Part shown: positions 36,193 through 45,991 of the stretch, piece after piece
How the letters are laid out: every line of letters starts with the position of its first letter
Position numbering within the stretch: position 1 is the stretch's first letter
Source of the DNA: Steromphala cineraria
Lineage: Eukaryota; Mollusca; Gastropoda; Trochida; Trochidae
Direction: 5' to 3'
Assembly (NCBI GenBank): GCA_916613615.1
Contig: OU744725.1
Location: forward strand, 62,194,575-62,258,574
DNA: 64,000 nt
Program-made: the position numbers and the translations under genes
The notes under the pieces: model-generated
What the model was told of the DNA's origin: nothing
Database searches by the model: none
The model's input: the letters and a program-made list of their open reading frames with translations, nothing else

Positions 36193-36545
36193 AAATATTG
36201 TCTCTAGTGGGGTTTGAACTTCAACCAGCCCGGCTTTCCTCTCATTCACAGTCTGAAGGCACCCCTATTACCCGCATGTTCTGACGCAAGCTCATCTCTC
36301 CAATCGCAAAGGGCGCAGTAAAAGCTTCGATATCATGCAGGGGCAGGTAACTCCAGTGTACCATTCGTTATACATAATCGCCGCTAAACGCTATTTAAAA
36401 CGAGGATGTGATTGGATAGCTTATGACTGGGTTTGTCTGCGCTAAACTGGTCATAGGAACATGCGATAGAGGTGGGTGCATTCAGACCGAGACGGAGAGA
36501 ATGTTCTGGCTGGTTCGAGTCCCGATAGAGACAATACTTTTGATA
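36193..36545. mobile_element. Foldback element with tRNA-like arms
   Basis: Arms at about 36193-36272 and 36466-36545 are inverted copies ('attgtctctagtggggtttg' against 'cgagtcccgatagagacaat'). Each arm holds a box-B-like sequence (GGTTCGAGTCCC on the plus strand at about 36512; its inverted relative at about 36208). The loop of about 190 bp is non-coding. Confidence 0.65.
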
Positions 36546-37232
36546 TTTTATTCCTCGGAGTACGATCGATTTTAATCAGACTGACAATTGCACAATCATT
36601 GAGTAGAAATAATTGAATAATTGAAATGAGTTTCATAATGTGTAATGTTTGTCCACAGTACCAACCTGTTTGAAACTCGTAAGTTTAACTAAATAAGGAC
36701 AAACACATTATGAAAACATGTTCTTATAAATTCTGGATTATGGACATTAAAGGTTTTTTTTTTGTATTTGTAAACCAAAACATTCCAACTTAAACTGATA
36801 TAAAATGCAAAATAAAATTACAGTAAAACAACTATTCTGACTTAAGCTCCGACCATGTAAGTGTCGCTTCCCTTAAATGGTTTAAACATATCTATTCACA
36901 GAATGTGATAGAAGTGGCAAACAAGCACATCAGTGCTTATGTTAATGCCGCTCCCTGAAATGAGTTTAATGACTAAGAAAAGATTGTCGATTTTTAAAAA
37001 ATAAATTATTTCATTCAATCGTGAATACTGAGTCTTTGCTTAACATTATGGTATGGTCGTTTCATTGCAGCGCAATACATCATTGAAAACCAGCCCTTCA
37101 CATGACCTAGTTTCGACGTCAGCAGGAAGCATTTGTGTAAACGCCATAATGCGACGGTTATTTTGTATAAACCTCCTCCTCAGGGTCCACTGAAATATAT
37201 GACCCTGTTAGTGTTACAATCCAATACGAAGG

Positions 37233-37569
37233 CATTCTCTCCCCACAGAGGCAGATCAAGTCATGAAATGTTGATTGAGCCTCAGTTTTTATTCGCCGAG
37301 TTTGTGGGGTATGCCCGATTGGAGGCAATCAAAGTAAGTAATGCAATCGACGACGCTGTTCTATCATTTTGGCTGTGGAATCATGGCCCAAGCATTGTGA
37401 AATGAACCTCCCTTTCCATGCGAGAAACGTTTTTTTTTTTTTAAAAATGGAGTGTGGTGCCAATTCTATCCGTCATGGGAAACTGCCAGAACCCACGGAT
37501 TAGGTCCAATGAGAACAGAGGCTCGATAAACATATCATGACTTGATCCGACTCTATGAGGAGAGAATGA
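37233..37569 (+). mobile_element. CACAGAGG-family TIR element
   Basis: The left end 'cattctctccccacagagg' is intact; the right end 'tctatgaggagagaatg' is slightly diverged. The arms extend about 60 bp ('agatcaagtcatgaaatgtt'). The plus-strand open frame across it (37133-37405) is incidental. Confidence 0.85.
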
Positions 37570-38139
37570 TAAGAAGGAGTATGTATTTTGAGGTTGAAGT
37601 CTGAAGTTATAAGCGTATAACCAATGTTTGACTGTATGGACTGTGCTCTATTGTTGGATGGAAGTAAAAGGCAATTTTGCCACCGAATCATTCATGTGTA
37701 TACTTCATGAGAGAAGAGTTGGGTTTTATAATATGATCCAAGGAAAGACTTGAGTTTTTAGTGAATAAATGTAAACTTGCTTACCAAAAGTATATTGAAT
37801 TATTTTTGAACATTTTTGCAAATACCATGAATTTGGTGTTTGCTTGAGTTGAACTCAATCAATATGGTGTTACAGATTGATCCAGCAGTTTTGACAGTGA
37901 GATAACTTATTTAGAAATGGTAACCAATTCAAAATTTCGAAAAATGTTGATTGTAAAGGAAATCTGTCACAGTAAGACAAACGTTTGGTTAGCAGCTGTA
38001 TAATCATTCTAGTCAATTGCTACAGTTATATTACTCCTCCCTCAAGCTTTGCGCTTGTATAAATTGAAATAAATATACTTTGAATATTATCAAGAAATTG
38101 TACTGTCGAACAAAATGAGTTGAGGCGAGTCAAATTAAG

Positions 38140-38306
38140 TTAAAGGCACAGTCCTAATGGGGTATTTTTGTGTAAAACAAGTTAAAGGCACAGTCCTAAT
38201 GGGGTATTTTGTGTAAAACAAGTTAAAGGCACAGTCCTAATGGGGTATTTTGTGTAAAACAAGTTAAAGGCACAGTCCTAATGGGGTATTTTTGTGTAAA
38301 ACAAAG
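38140..38306. repeat. Four tandem copies of the element's left end
   Basis: A unit of about 41 bp ('aagttaaaggcacagtccta', 'atggggtatttttgtgtaaaac') is repeated four times, starting near 38140, 38182, 38223 and 38264. Confidence 0.92.
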
Positions 38307-38348
38307 TTCGAGAGTACTTCCTTGTTTATACGTATATATAGAGAATCT

Positions 38349-38469
38349 CACCCAAGTATCTTCTGATATCAAATATATCAACACGAGTTGATTAAAGTTA
38401 CAAATACAAAATATTTTTACTTTAATCAACGAGTGTTGATATATTTGATATCAGAAGACACGAGGGTGA
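38349..38469. repeat. Large palindrome
   Basis: The arms 'cttctgatatcaaatatatc' and 'gatatatttgatatcagaag', with flanking 'aacacgagttgattaaagt' and its inverted copy, pair over about 50 bp around a loop of about 20 bp. Confidence 0.85.
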
Positions 38470-39029
38470 TATTTTATTTATCATCCACATCATTTTTCAA
38501 CAGTTATTAGCAAAAGAATTAACATAACTGAACACAAAAATGTCATTAGACTTCTTGAACAGTGAGGTCATTGATTGTGACGTCATCAGCATTATGACAT
38601 CATAGCATTGTTACGCCATGAACTTTGTGACGTCATAGTATTGTCATCTGTGTTCTAAGTGATGCCAAAGCCTTGTGATGTCATTTAACTGATGATGAAA
38701 TAGGATTATGACGATTTGATTGTAGCGATATCTACAATGTAGATATCGCTTGTAGATATCGCTTGATCTCAGAAAAGCGATATCTACTGTGGTAGCCAAT
38801 TTTGGATGATAAATGATTATCACGTTATTATTTCACACTATTTACATATATGTTTGTGAGGGTAACATTTGTGTTGTTCTGAATCTAACAATTTGACATA
38901 GAAATAATGTATCACTGCGTCGTCTTGAATTTCGTTTCCACAAAAATACCCCGATATGACTGTCCCTTTAATGGTATTTTAATTTTTCTAAAAATTATCG
39001 TCCAGCTGATAATAATTTTTTTTTACTCA

Positions 39030-39800
39030 TACATTGAGGATACTTAACGACCTTCCATTTAATTCTATTCTTACTAAACGAGTAAAAGATTTTATATAAC
39101 GAGCGAAAGCGATCATTCACGAGTTTCATAAATTTAGTATCAAATGGAAGGAAATTTAGTATTCCGTTTATAACTTATCCTATAAATCAAGCAAAATTGC
39201 CGACAGTTTCCTAAAACAAACATTCCCATGACCCGGCCATTGTGACGGCGCGCTTATAATGTGACGTCACTACCACATATATCTGTGACGTCATACTTGC
39301 ATTGTGATATTATATACTAGTTTAATATTGCCGTATGTATATTTATTGTATGCCAAGCGGTGAGAGACTGAGTTTTCTCAGTTTTAGAAAGGTGTTCTCG
39401 CCGCCACAGAGTGTGATATCACTTTTTCAAGTCAGTGAAAATATCACAGAGGGGACGACGTCATGTGTACAATGGTTTGACGTCACTTCTACAATCAACG
39501 CGACGTCATCGCCGTCGCTAAATTACGATCAACAATCATTGTGACGTCGCCAGAAAACTCTCGAGTCAAGACCTTTTGGACATAAATAACCACATGTTCA
39601 ACCACAGAGGCATACAATAAACAGAATATCTTTTGTTTTGAGTGTGATATCACTTATCTCTCATCTCGTGACGGAGTAAAATCTATATTTTCACTCGTCA
39701 CTAACCCGTCACTCGATGAGAGATAAGTGATATCACACTCAAAACGAAAGATATCCTCTATTACATGTACACTGCTGTATCTTATAATTACACGGGCGAG
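39030..39800. mobile_element. Foldback element rich in TGACGTCA, related to 4205-4865
   Basis: It opens with 'gaggatacttaacgacc' and 'ttccatttaa', has 'ataacgagcgaaagcg', 'ggccattgtgacggcgcg', then about six GACGTCA-type sites (39260-39545). Next comes a near-perfect palindrome (39624-39674 with 39703-39755, 'gagtgtgatatcacttatct'). It ends at 'gggcgagtaata' (about 39795). The interior order matches the copy in gene A intron 1. Confidence 0.7.
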
Positions 39801-40268
39801 TAATACACAATAATTTGGTCATTCTTGCAATGAAGCATTTATAAAATTTAACGGGATACCTTGTATATAAGAATCAGGAGGGAAACCTTTTTCGGAAACC
39901 GGACAACAGGTTTGATATTATGCAATAAAGAAAAAAACCAAATCATACCAATGTAATTTTGATTATCATATATATATATATCAACATATGGGGTATCAGC
40001 CATATGGGACCGGTTCACAAATCTATATCAAAATCAGCCCGGGGGGGATTTTGGTTAGAGTTATGTCCCCTTGTAGCGTGACGTCATTGTCAGCATATAT
40101 AAAGAATTGTACGGTGTTTTTTTAAAACCCTGATGCTTCAACGCTTTTAAGTGTAAATATTCTTTAAAAACATTAAATGATTAAATTTTCTAGTATTTCT
40201 ATTTCAACTTTTTATAGATAATTTTTCTTTAAATAATTTTTTTTGCAAAAGGTCTTTTTTATGATAAA

Positions 40269-40396
40269 AAGGTTGCAAAATGTCACTTTTCATATCATAC
40301 CCAATATCAGCCCTCTGGCCTACATCCGTCCCTCGGGCTGATGGGGGTGTCTGGCTGATATGAGGTATGATATGAAAAACGACATGTTATAACCTC
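40269..40396. repeat. Foldback palindrome, family shared with 51339-51440
   Basis: The arms 'cttttcatatcataccc' with 'aatatcagccctctgg' and 'ggctgatatgaggtatgata' with 'tgaaaa' are inverted copies. Outer flanks read 'aggttgcaaaatgtcac' and 'gacatgttataacctc'. Confidence 0.75.
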
Positions 40397-40820
40397 TTAT
40401 TATTGTACAAGAAATATTTGTTTAAACTAAACATACAAATGTGCTTAAAATATAATTAAAAATACAATAACTTGACGAATACTAAACTGACTCTCTGCAG
40501 CAAGGACTTTAAGAGAAATGTAAACCTAAATGTGATTGAACAATTTTCCCAAATGTTTACAAGTTCAATTTGTTTTCAAAAAATTCCACAAAGGTTAACA
40601 TAATGTACACGATGGCCACCCCTTACAACTGACTTAATATAATGTTAAGGTTTAAAACAATTGTCACGCGATACAAACTATAAGAAATAACGTAATACGG
40701 GCCAGTGACAAACATTGAGTGTCAAAGAGATAAACTTATTCCTAAAAATAACAATTTTTTTCTAATTTTCAAATGATCTTAAATGTTTAAGTCTTTGCTG
40801 AAAATGCATCATTGTGGCAG
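40397..40820. other. Intergenic or 3' flank of the DUF229 gene
   Basis: AT-rich sequence with no gene recognised. Confidence 0.35.
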
Positions 40821-40824
40821 TCCT

Positions 40825-40830
40825 TTTATT
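40825..40830 (-). terminator. Possible polyadenylation signal of the DUF229 gene
   Basis: AATAAA on the minus strand, about 150 nt after the stop codon at 40978. Such hexamers are common in AT-rich DNA. Confidence 0.35.
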
Positions 40831-40977
40831 GACAATGTTCCTACCTGAAGCAAAAACTGGGAGGTTATCTGTGAAAATGAAACAATATATGGAAAAGGTA
40901 TTTTTTTTTAATTCGGATTTCCTTAAGTATCGAATATGCTCTTGTAAGGCATAAACGTACATGAAGTACTCTATTGT

Positions 40978-43029
40978 TTACATTTCACAAAAGCAAAACT
41001 TTTTCAGGTGAAAGTCATCAATGCAATGAGATTGGTTTCCATACATATTCAACCTGCTTATATCACCTGCTATAGAGTGGATATCTGTACTGTTATCAAA
41101 CCTGACAGTTCCTTCAAACACAGCAAGTCCCGGTGTGGTGACAACACTCAGTTGAACGAAGACAGTACTGACGTTTGTCTTACCCTGGTGGTCAATAACG
41201 GCTCTATTAGCCTCCATCTGGACCGGGTTGTGAATAGAAATTAATTTCAGCCGTTTACAACGGTTCCGGTGTTCACGCAACTCATCATTGATGTGGCTCA
41301 CAAGTTGAAGTGCTGACGTTTGTACCAAATCAGACGACGTGTCCAGAGTATATGTGTTCAAACACACGCACCATTGTGGCAAGATGCCCGCCTGGTCACA
41401 TGATCGGTCACGTGGTATCTCTCTCAACAGGCTGATTCCTCTTGTTGAAACGTTTGCCTTCTTAGCCTTACCATCAAAGAAGAGTATATCCTGCATTGTT
41501 TCGTAAAGATCAAAATGAGAGGTAAGCCTTCTTGAATTAGTTTTTACATTATTCATTACTTCGGAATATTTATTCTTAAACCAGGCAGGGAACGTGAGGA
41601 AACAAAGCGGAAGTCGTTCTTCTATCTTGCCCATGAAAGTCTGACGGAATTTGCCGTATCTGCTACCGTGGTCACTGAAGAATATGAACATTGTGTTGTT
41701 GAGCAGACCCCCTTCATAGATCTGCCTTAGGTTCCGGAAGTGGAGGTCATCTACTGATCCCGCTCTATTAATGTGACCGTGAGTATGTCTGGTCATGAAG
41801 GTCAAGGCGAAATGTGGCTTGTTTCTGTGTAAAGTGATGAAGTCTCTGGTCTGTTTCAACACGATCTCACCTTCTAGTCTGTCTCTAAAGCAAAACTTGC
41901 TCTTGCCCTTTAGGCCTTTTTCCTTATCCATTGCGGTGCTAAGCACTCTATTATAAAAATGCGTTGGAGGATTTGCAAAACCCTTTTTCGCATAGTGGAA
42001 TGCATCTATATTTGGAGCATCCTCGTTGTAAGACGTCCTGTAACCATTCCTGATAAAATCTTTCCAAACCCAGTTGAATTTATCAAACTTCACTTGTCGC
42101 TTAGCGCTCCAAGGTAACTCTTCGGGGAACTTACCTGACAGAATGGGTACCATGTTTGGGAATGTGTTATCTCCGACCTTGGTATGACCAGTCATCTCTA
42201 CCGCCCCCATCTTCTCGAGCAGGTACTTCCGGGTCCGCGGCATCTGGCGGATAAAGTTGAGTCGAGAGACAGAATCTATGCCTATCAGTAACACATTTAG
42301 CACTTCTTTAGGGTTATCTTCAAGTTTGTGCTTGTTGAAGTTCTTCTCACATTGAACCTCTGTTTCTTTGTTAAGGGAAATGAAAGTATGATAGTTTCTA
42401 TAAAAAGAAACATTGCTTGGGTTGATACATTCTACTCTGATGAATTCGTCATTGATTTGAGTGTCTGTGGTTAGGCTCATTTCCTCTCCATAAGTGGACT
42501 TTGAATCAGTGTTGTTTTTCCTTAAAAGTGGCCAATATTTGCACTTCCCCAAAGTTCCGTTGTAAAACTTCATAACAACTGTCCAGTTTATTCGAAGCAT
42601 ATTGCCATGTTCATACGTTATTGACGGCAAATTGTCATAACAGAACATTGTTTTATAAGGATTAATGAAGTCCGCTACACTTTTGTCATATGGGTCAAAA
42701 TTTGGTATTCGACAAGAAGGGGTTTCCACAAGCAGACTACGTGAGTCTGGTATGCGATAAGCAGGGGTTTCCACTGGTAGGCTTCGTGAGTCTGGTATGC
42801 GATAAGCAGGGATATCCACTGGTAGGCTTTCTGAGTCTGGTATGCGATAAGCAGGGGTTTCCAATAGTAGGCTTCGTGAGTCGAGTTCCTGTCCACTGGT
42901 CCTTCGTGTTGGTACTTGTGACGTCATCACCATCGAGTTGAACCATCGTGTATTGAAGAGGACATACACAATTTCCATCAAGAGAAGTGCAAGTAAAAAT
43001 CTCATGAAAATCCGTATGTTCGCATTCAT
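40978..43029 (-). CDS. DUF229 family protein (alkaline phosphatase/sulfatase superfamily)
   Basis: Single coding exon of 683 residues from MNANIRIFMRF. I chose this Met because a splice acceptor ('aattgttttgcag', AG just before 43035) lies directly upstream, so the 20 codons open before it are probably intron. A signal anchor (FLLALLLMEIVYVLF, residues 11-25) suggests a type II membrane or secreted protein. Residues 57-116 are four 15-residue repeats (ETPAYRIPDSRSLPV type). The catalytic-type fold shows LLIGIDSVSR (about 248-256), KVGDNTFPN (about 284), NEDAP (335), RHTHGH (414), FSDHGSRYGKFRQT (451) and EERLP (480), all characteristic of DUF229. The domain is related to phosphatases and sulfatases; its substrate is unknown. 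No frame breaks were seen. The gene is probably functional. Confidence 0.93.
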   Translation of the reverse strand: MNANIRIFMRFLLALLLMEIVYVLFNTRWFNSMVMTSQVPTRRTSGQELDSRSLLLETPAYRIPDSESLPVDIPAYRIPDSRSLPVETPAYRIPDSRSLLVETPSCRIPNFDPYDKSVADFINPYKTMFCYDNLPSITYEHGNMLRINWTVVMKFYNGTLGKCKYWPLLRKNNTDSKSTYGEEMSLTTDTQINDEFIRVECINPSNVSFYRNYHTFISLNKETEVQCEKNFNKHKLEDNPKEVLNVLLIGIDSVSRLNFIRQMPRTRKYLLEKMGAVEMTGHTKVGDNTFPNMVPILSGKFPEELPWSAKRQVKFDKFNWVWKDFIRNGYRTSYNEDAPNIDAFHYAKKGFANPPTHFYNRVLSTAMDKEKGLKGKSKFCFRDRLEGEIVLKQTRDFITLHRNKPHFALTFMTRHTHGHINRAGSVDDLHFRNLRQIYEGGLLNNTMFIFFSDHGSRYGKFRQTFMGKIEERLPLCFLTFPAWFKNKYSEVMNNVKTNSRRLTSHFDLYETMQDILFFDGKAKKANVSTRGISLLREIPRDRSCDQAGILPQWCVCLNTYTLDTSSDLVQTSALQLVSHINDELREHRNRCKRLKLISIHNPVQMEANRAVIDHQGKTNVSTVFVQLSVVTTPGLAVFEGTVRFDNSTDIHSIAGDISRLNMYGNQSHCIDDFHLKKFCFCEM
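42682..42882 (-). repeat. 45-bp coding tandem repeat in the DUF229 gene
   Basis: Four units of 45 bp ('gcttcgtgagtctggtatgc', 'gataagcaggggtttcc') keep the frame and encode a 15-residue Pro-rich repeat between the membrane anchor and the enzyme-like domain. Confidence 0.92.
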
Positions 43030-43460
43030 ACCGACCTGCAAAACAATTTTACAAATATTAATCGTAACACCTATAAACAGACTGTACAATCAGTTCTTAA
43101 TATTCAGTAACATACGCTTTATTAAGTTGCCAATGGTACATAAAACCATATACTCCTACTTTCTTCTTATGTATCCTAGTTTTTTTAGATTTGTATACAT
43201 CGATATTTTTTGTAGCAAATTTATTGTTTAAACATGTTCAATGCATGTTATCAAATACACATAAGATTCACAGATTCATTTAGCATGGAAACTACATTTG
43301 CCTTTTTGGCACTCTCTCCTTTAGATTCTTAAAACTTGATATTTGTTAAAAAGATAAATGCGATTAATATCAGGATATCTTAACCGGTATTTCAAAACTA
43401 AACGTCCTACTCAGGGTTTGATCATCCTCAATATATATATAATAAGATTAATCCTTTGTC

Positions 43461-43842
43461 TATGTCTCCGCTTTATGCTACAACTAGACTTATATTAAGT
43501 CTCTGAATTTGTTTTATCCTCTGATATCCTGCTATGGTATTCAGCCGTATCGCTATATATAGCAAGCCAATCAAATGATTCCCTTTCAAAGATAGCGGCA
43601 AACTGGTTTCTTGGCTTTGTTCCGCGGCTGAATACCATAGCAGGATATCAGGTGATAGGTTGTAGCATAGTCTTACATACAGTCGCTTAATTCACCCCAT
43701 GGAAGCAAGTCTAGATCTGGGCTGCTCTGAAAATCTCCATTTGTCTGAGGCTCCTTTTAAAAATTTAATAAAATAATATTTTTACTAAAAAAAGTTTCAG
43801 AGACTAAATATAAGTCTAGTTGTAGCATAACGCGGAAACATA
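43461..43842. mobile_element. Nested foldback element
   Basis: Outer arms 43461-43506 and 43797-43842 ('tatgctacaactagacttat' against 'ataagtctagttgtagcata') are inverted. An inner pair, 43518-43547 and 43623-43654 ('gatatcctgctatggtattc' against 'gaataccatagcaggatatc'), forms a second palindrome inside. No coding frame. Confidence 0.82.
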
Positions 43843-43914
43843 TACGCTGATGTAGCAGGATGTCATAAACCATACTTTCGTAGTTTAAACATTTACTTCC
43901 AAGTTGTAACTGGT

Positions 43915-45043
43915 GTGTTTACATATGTTCATCCGCAAAGTTCAAGTTTGTATACGGACAAAGAAATGCGGAATGGGGTAGAAATATTGCTTAATTTTAT
44001 ACTTAAAGTGGTTGAAACATATTCTACTCTCACTATCCTTGTATTTGGAGATACAAATAGCAGGAATGGCCTAACCCCAGACTATATGAAAGATTCCATT
44101 CTTCAGCAAGTAGAGGGTAAAGACTTCGTAAGTGAATTTTTCACAGGATTTGAGATGACCCGATACTCTTGTGATAAGACTGTGAACAGCTTCGGTCAAA
44201 CGCTTCTTGAATTGTGCTTGATATTAAATGTACATATAGTAAACGGAAGATGCGGAACTGTTTTCGGTTAAGGTGATTTCACCTTCTTAGGTCACCTGGG
44301 ATGCAGTGTGATTGACTATATTCTCGCGTCTACTGAACTATTTCCTTATATTGTAAGCTTTGATAGTGTGTCAAGATCTGAATCCCAACATCTCCCTCTG
44401 CAATTAGATGTCAGTATACCCGGTAGCTCCCTGCCACACCCTACCTCTAACCACATAGACCAGTGCAAATATACATGGAGGGAATCGTGTAAAATAAACT
44501 TCATTCAGCATATGGAATCCTTCGAGACATTAACATCATTAGAACAAGCAGCTAAGTGTTCTGCGACTAATATCGTGGAAGCGGTTTCACTCGGCTGCCT
44601 CGATGTTTCGACGACCAATAAAAAAAACTAAGAACTCTTCGCCATGGTACGATAATGACTGTCTCTGCAAAAAACACGAACGGTGTCATTTTCTAAATGC
44701 TTTTAGAAAATCAAAAGACAAGCATTTTTTAATGAAATATAAGAAAACATGCAGTGAATACAAATCTTTATGTCGAATGAAGAAAGAACAATATACTCAG
44801 CGCCTGAGAGATGATTTAGAATCTTCGACATCTGACTCAAAACGTTTTTGGGGTATGATAAAGGGGTTATCTGGTCATAAACAACGTGGTGACCCAATAG
44901 ATATTGAAGATTGGGCGGAATACTTCTCTACCCTCCACGGCAGTCAAGTTAAGGCAGATGACACAGCTGATAATATGGACTATACCGATGATCAGTCGGA
45001 TTCCATGAGAGAAATCACAGTAATATATACAGTAATACTTTAA
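43915..45043 (+). pseudogene. Broken LINE ORF2: endonuclease and linker region
   Basis: The first frame encodes an apurinic-type endonuclease segment: VFGDTNSRNG, then NSFGQTLLELC, NVHIVNGRCG and, after one in-frame stop (44269-44271), GCSVIDYILASTEL and SESQHLPLQLDV. The stop breaks the motif run NGRxG..GDFTFL. A frameshift near 44600 leads to the linker (WYDNDCLCKK, YKSLCRMKKEQYTQRL, FWGMIKGLSG). The reverse transcriptase that should follow is missing. Dead, 3'-truncated copy upstream of and divergent from the DUF229 gene. Confidence 0.82.
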
Positions 45044-45512
45044 GGAAACTTCGACTGGTACGTTTTATGAAAATAGTTTCTTCATATTGTTAAAATATGT
45101 GGTTAGCCATACTTTCAGAATTTAAATTGTTGTTGGTTGTTGTGTAAAAGTATGAAAGTATATATTATCATAATACTTACAGAAATTTAGGTCCGTTCTT
45201 CGTTAGCAAAGACTCTCCGTTTGATTCTAACGTTTGGTTGATTATCAAAGCTTATCTGGTCGCATCGCCGGAACGAAGCAACTAAATTTCCTCTTCAATG
45301 AGTTTGAAATTTGTGCTTCGAGCTTTAATGCTACAATTATGCTATAATTACTTCAGGGCAGAAACGTTTCAAATCATCTTCTTTTCGACTCGAGACATCT
45401 CATACATTTCCCGTTCAAAGTCAGATAGTTGGAAGAACAATATGTATGATCAAATGATTATTACACTGAATATCTTCATAATTCTTCCTTTGTAAGATGT
45501 TATAGTTATATT
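45044..45512. other. Intergenic, nothing recognised
   Basis: AT-rich sequence between the LINE remnant and a MITE. The 65-codon open frame at 45298 has no motif. Confidence 0.35.
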
Positions 45513-45877
45513 TTAAAAGGGGCAGTAGCATGTTTTTTTATAATTTTTTATTTTTAATTTTTCACTGATAATTGTAAGGTATTGCTAAATGTATTATTTT
45601 GACAATGTCGAAAATCTCATTACACAAGCAAATCATCCATAGTCAGAGGACAAAGTATGAAGATTCACATTCAATCCATTGGCGGCCATGATGTGTGAAC
45701 ACCTTTAATTCACTTTGTGTAAGAAAAAGGAATCGCATGGCTAAACTTTACGTTATATATTTGAATATTTACTGCTCCATTTAGTTTAAATAAATTGTCT
45801 TTCAATTGAAACCATAAATATTTATTTTCATGACATCATCTTATATTCCCCCTAAAAACGTGCTACTGCCCCTTTAA
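45513..45877 (+). mobile_element. TTAAAGGGGCAG TIR element
   Basis: Full copy with left end 'ttaaaaggggcagtagcatg' and right end 'cgtgctactgcccctttaa'. Confidence 0.88.
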
Positions 45878-45991
45878 ATGGAAATGAATTGTGAACCGTC
45901 CCGTTCTCCTGTAATTGAGATTATTTTGCTAATACCTTATCGAGCTTGCCTCAAACAAATTTACAAATGTGACCCAACATGGTATGACATA

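Larger units (their letters stand above)
38140..38971. mobile_element. TTAA-ended TIR element with amplified left terminus
   Basis: The left end 'ttaaaggcacagtcctaatg' plus 'gggtatttttgtg' matches the complement of the right end 'cacaaaaataccccgatatg' plus 'actgtccctttaa'. The interior holds a 50-bp-arm palindrome (38349-38469), two TGACGTCA sites and a smaller 'gatatctac' palindrome at about 38738-38800. Confidence 0.75.

Noticed and set aside
37133..37405. Plus-strand 90-codon frame
   Set aside because: It runs through a CACAGAGG-family TIR element, whose other copies do not keep the frame.
42675..42946. Overlapping repeated open frames on both strands near 42.7-42.9 kb
   Set aside because: They are shadow frames of the 45-bp coding repeat in the DUF229 gene.
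43030..43089. N-terminal extension of the DUF229 frame
   Set aside because: A good splice acceptor lies just upstream of the Met at 43029, so the 20 extra codons are most likely intron.
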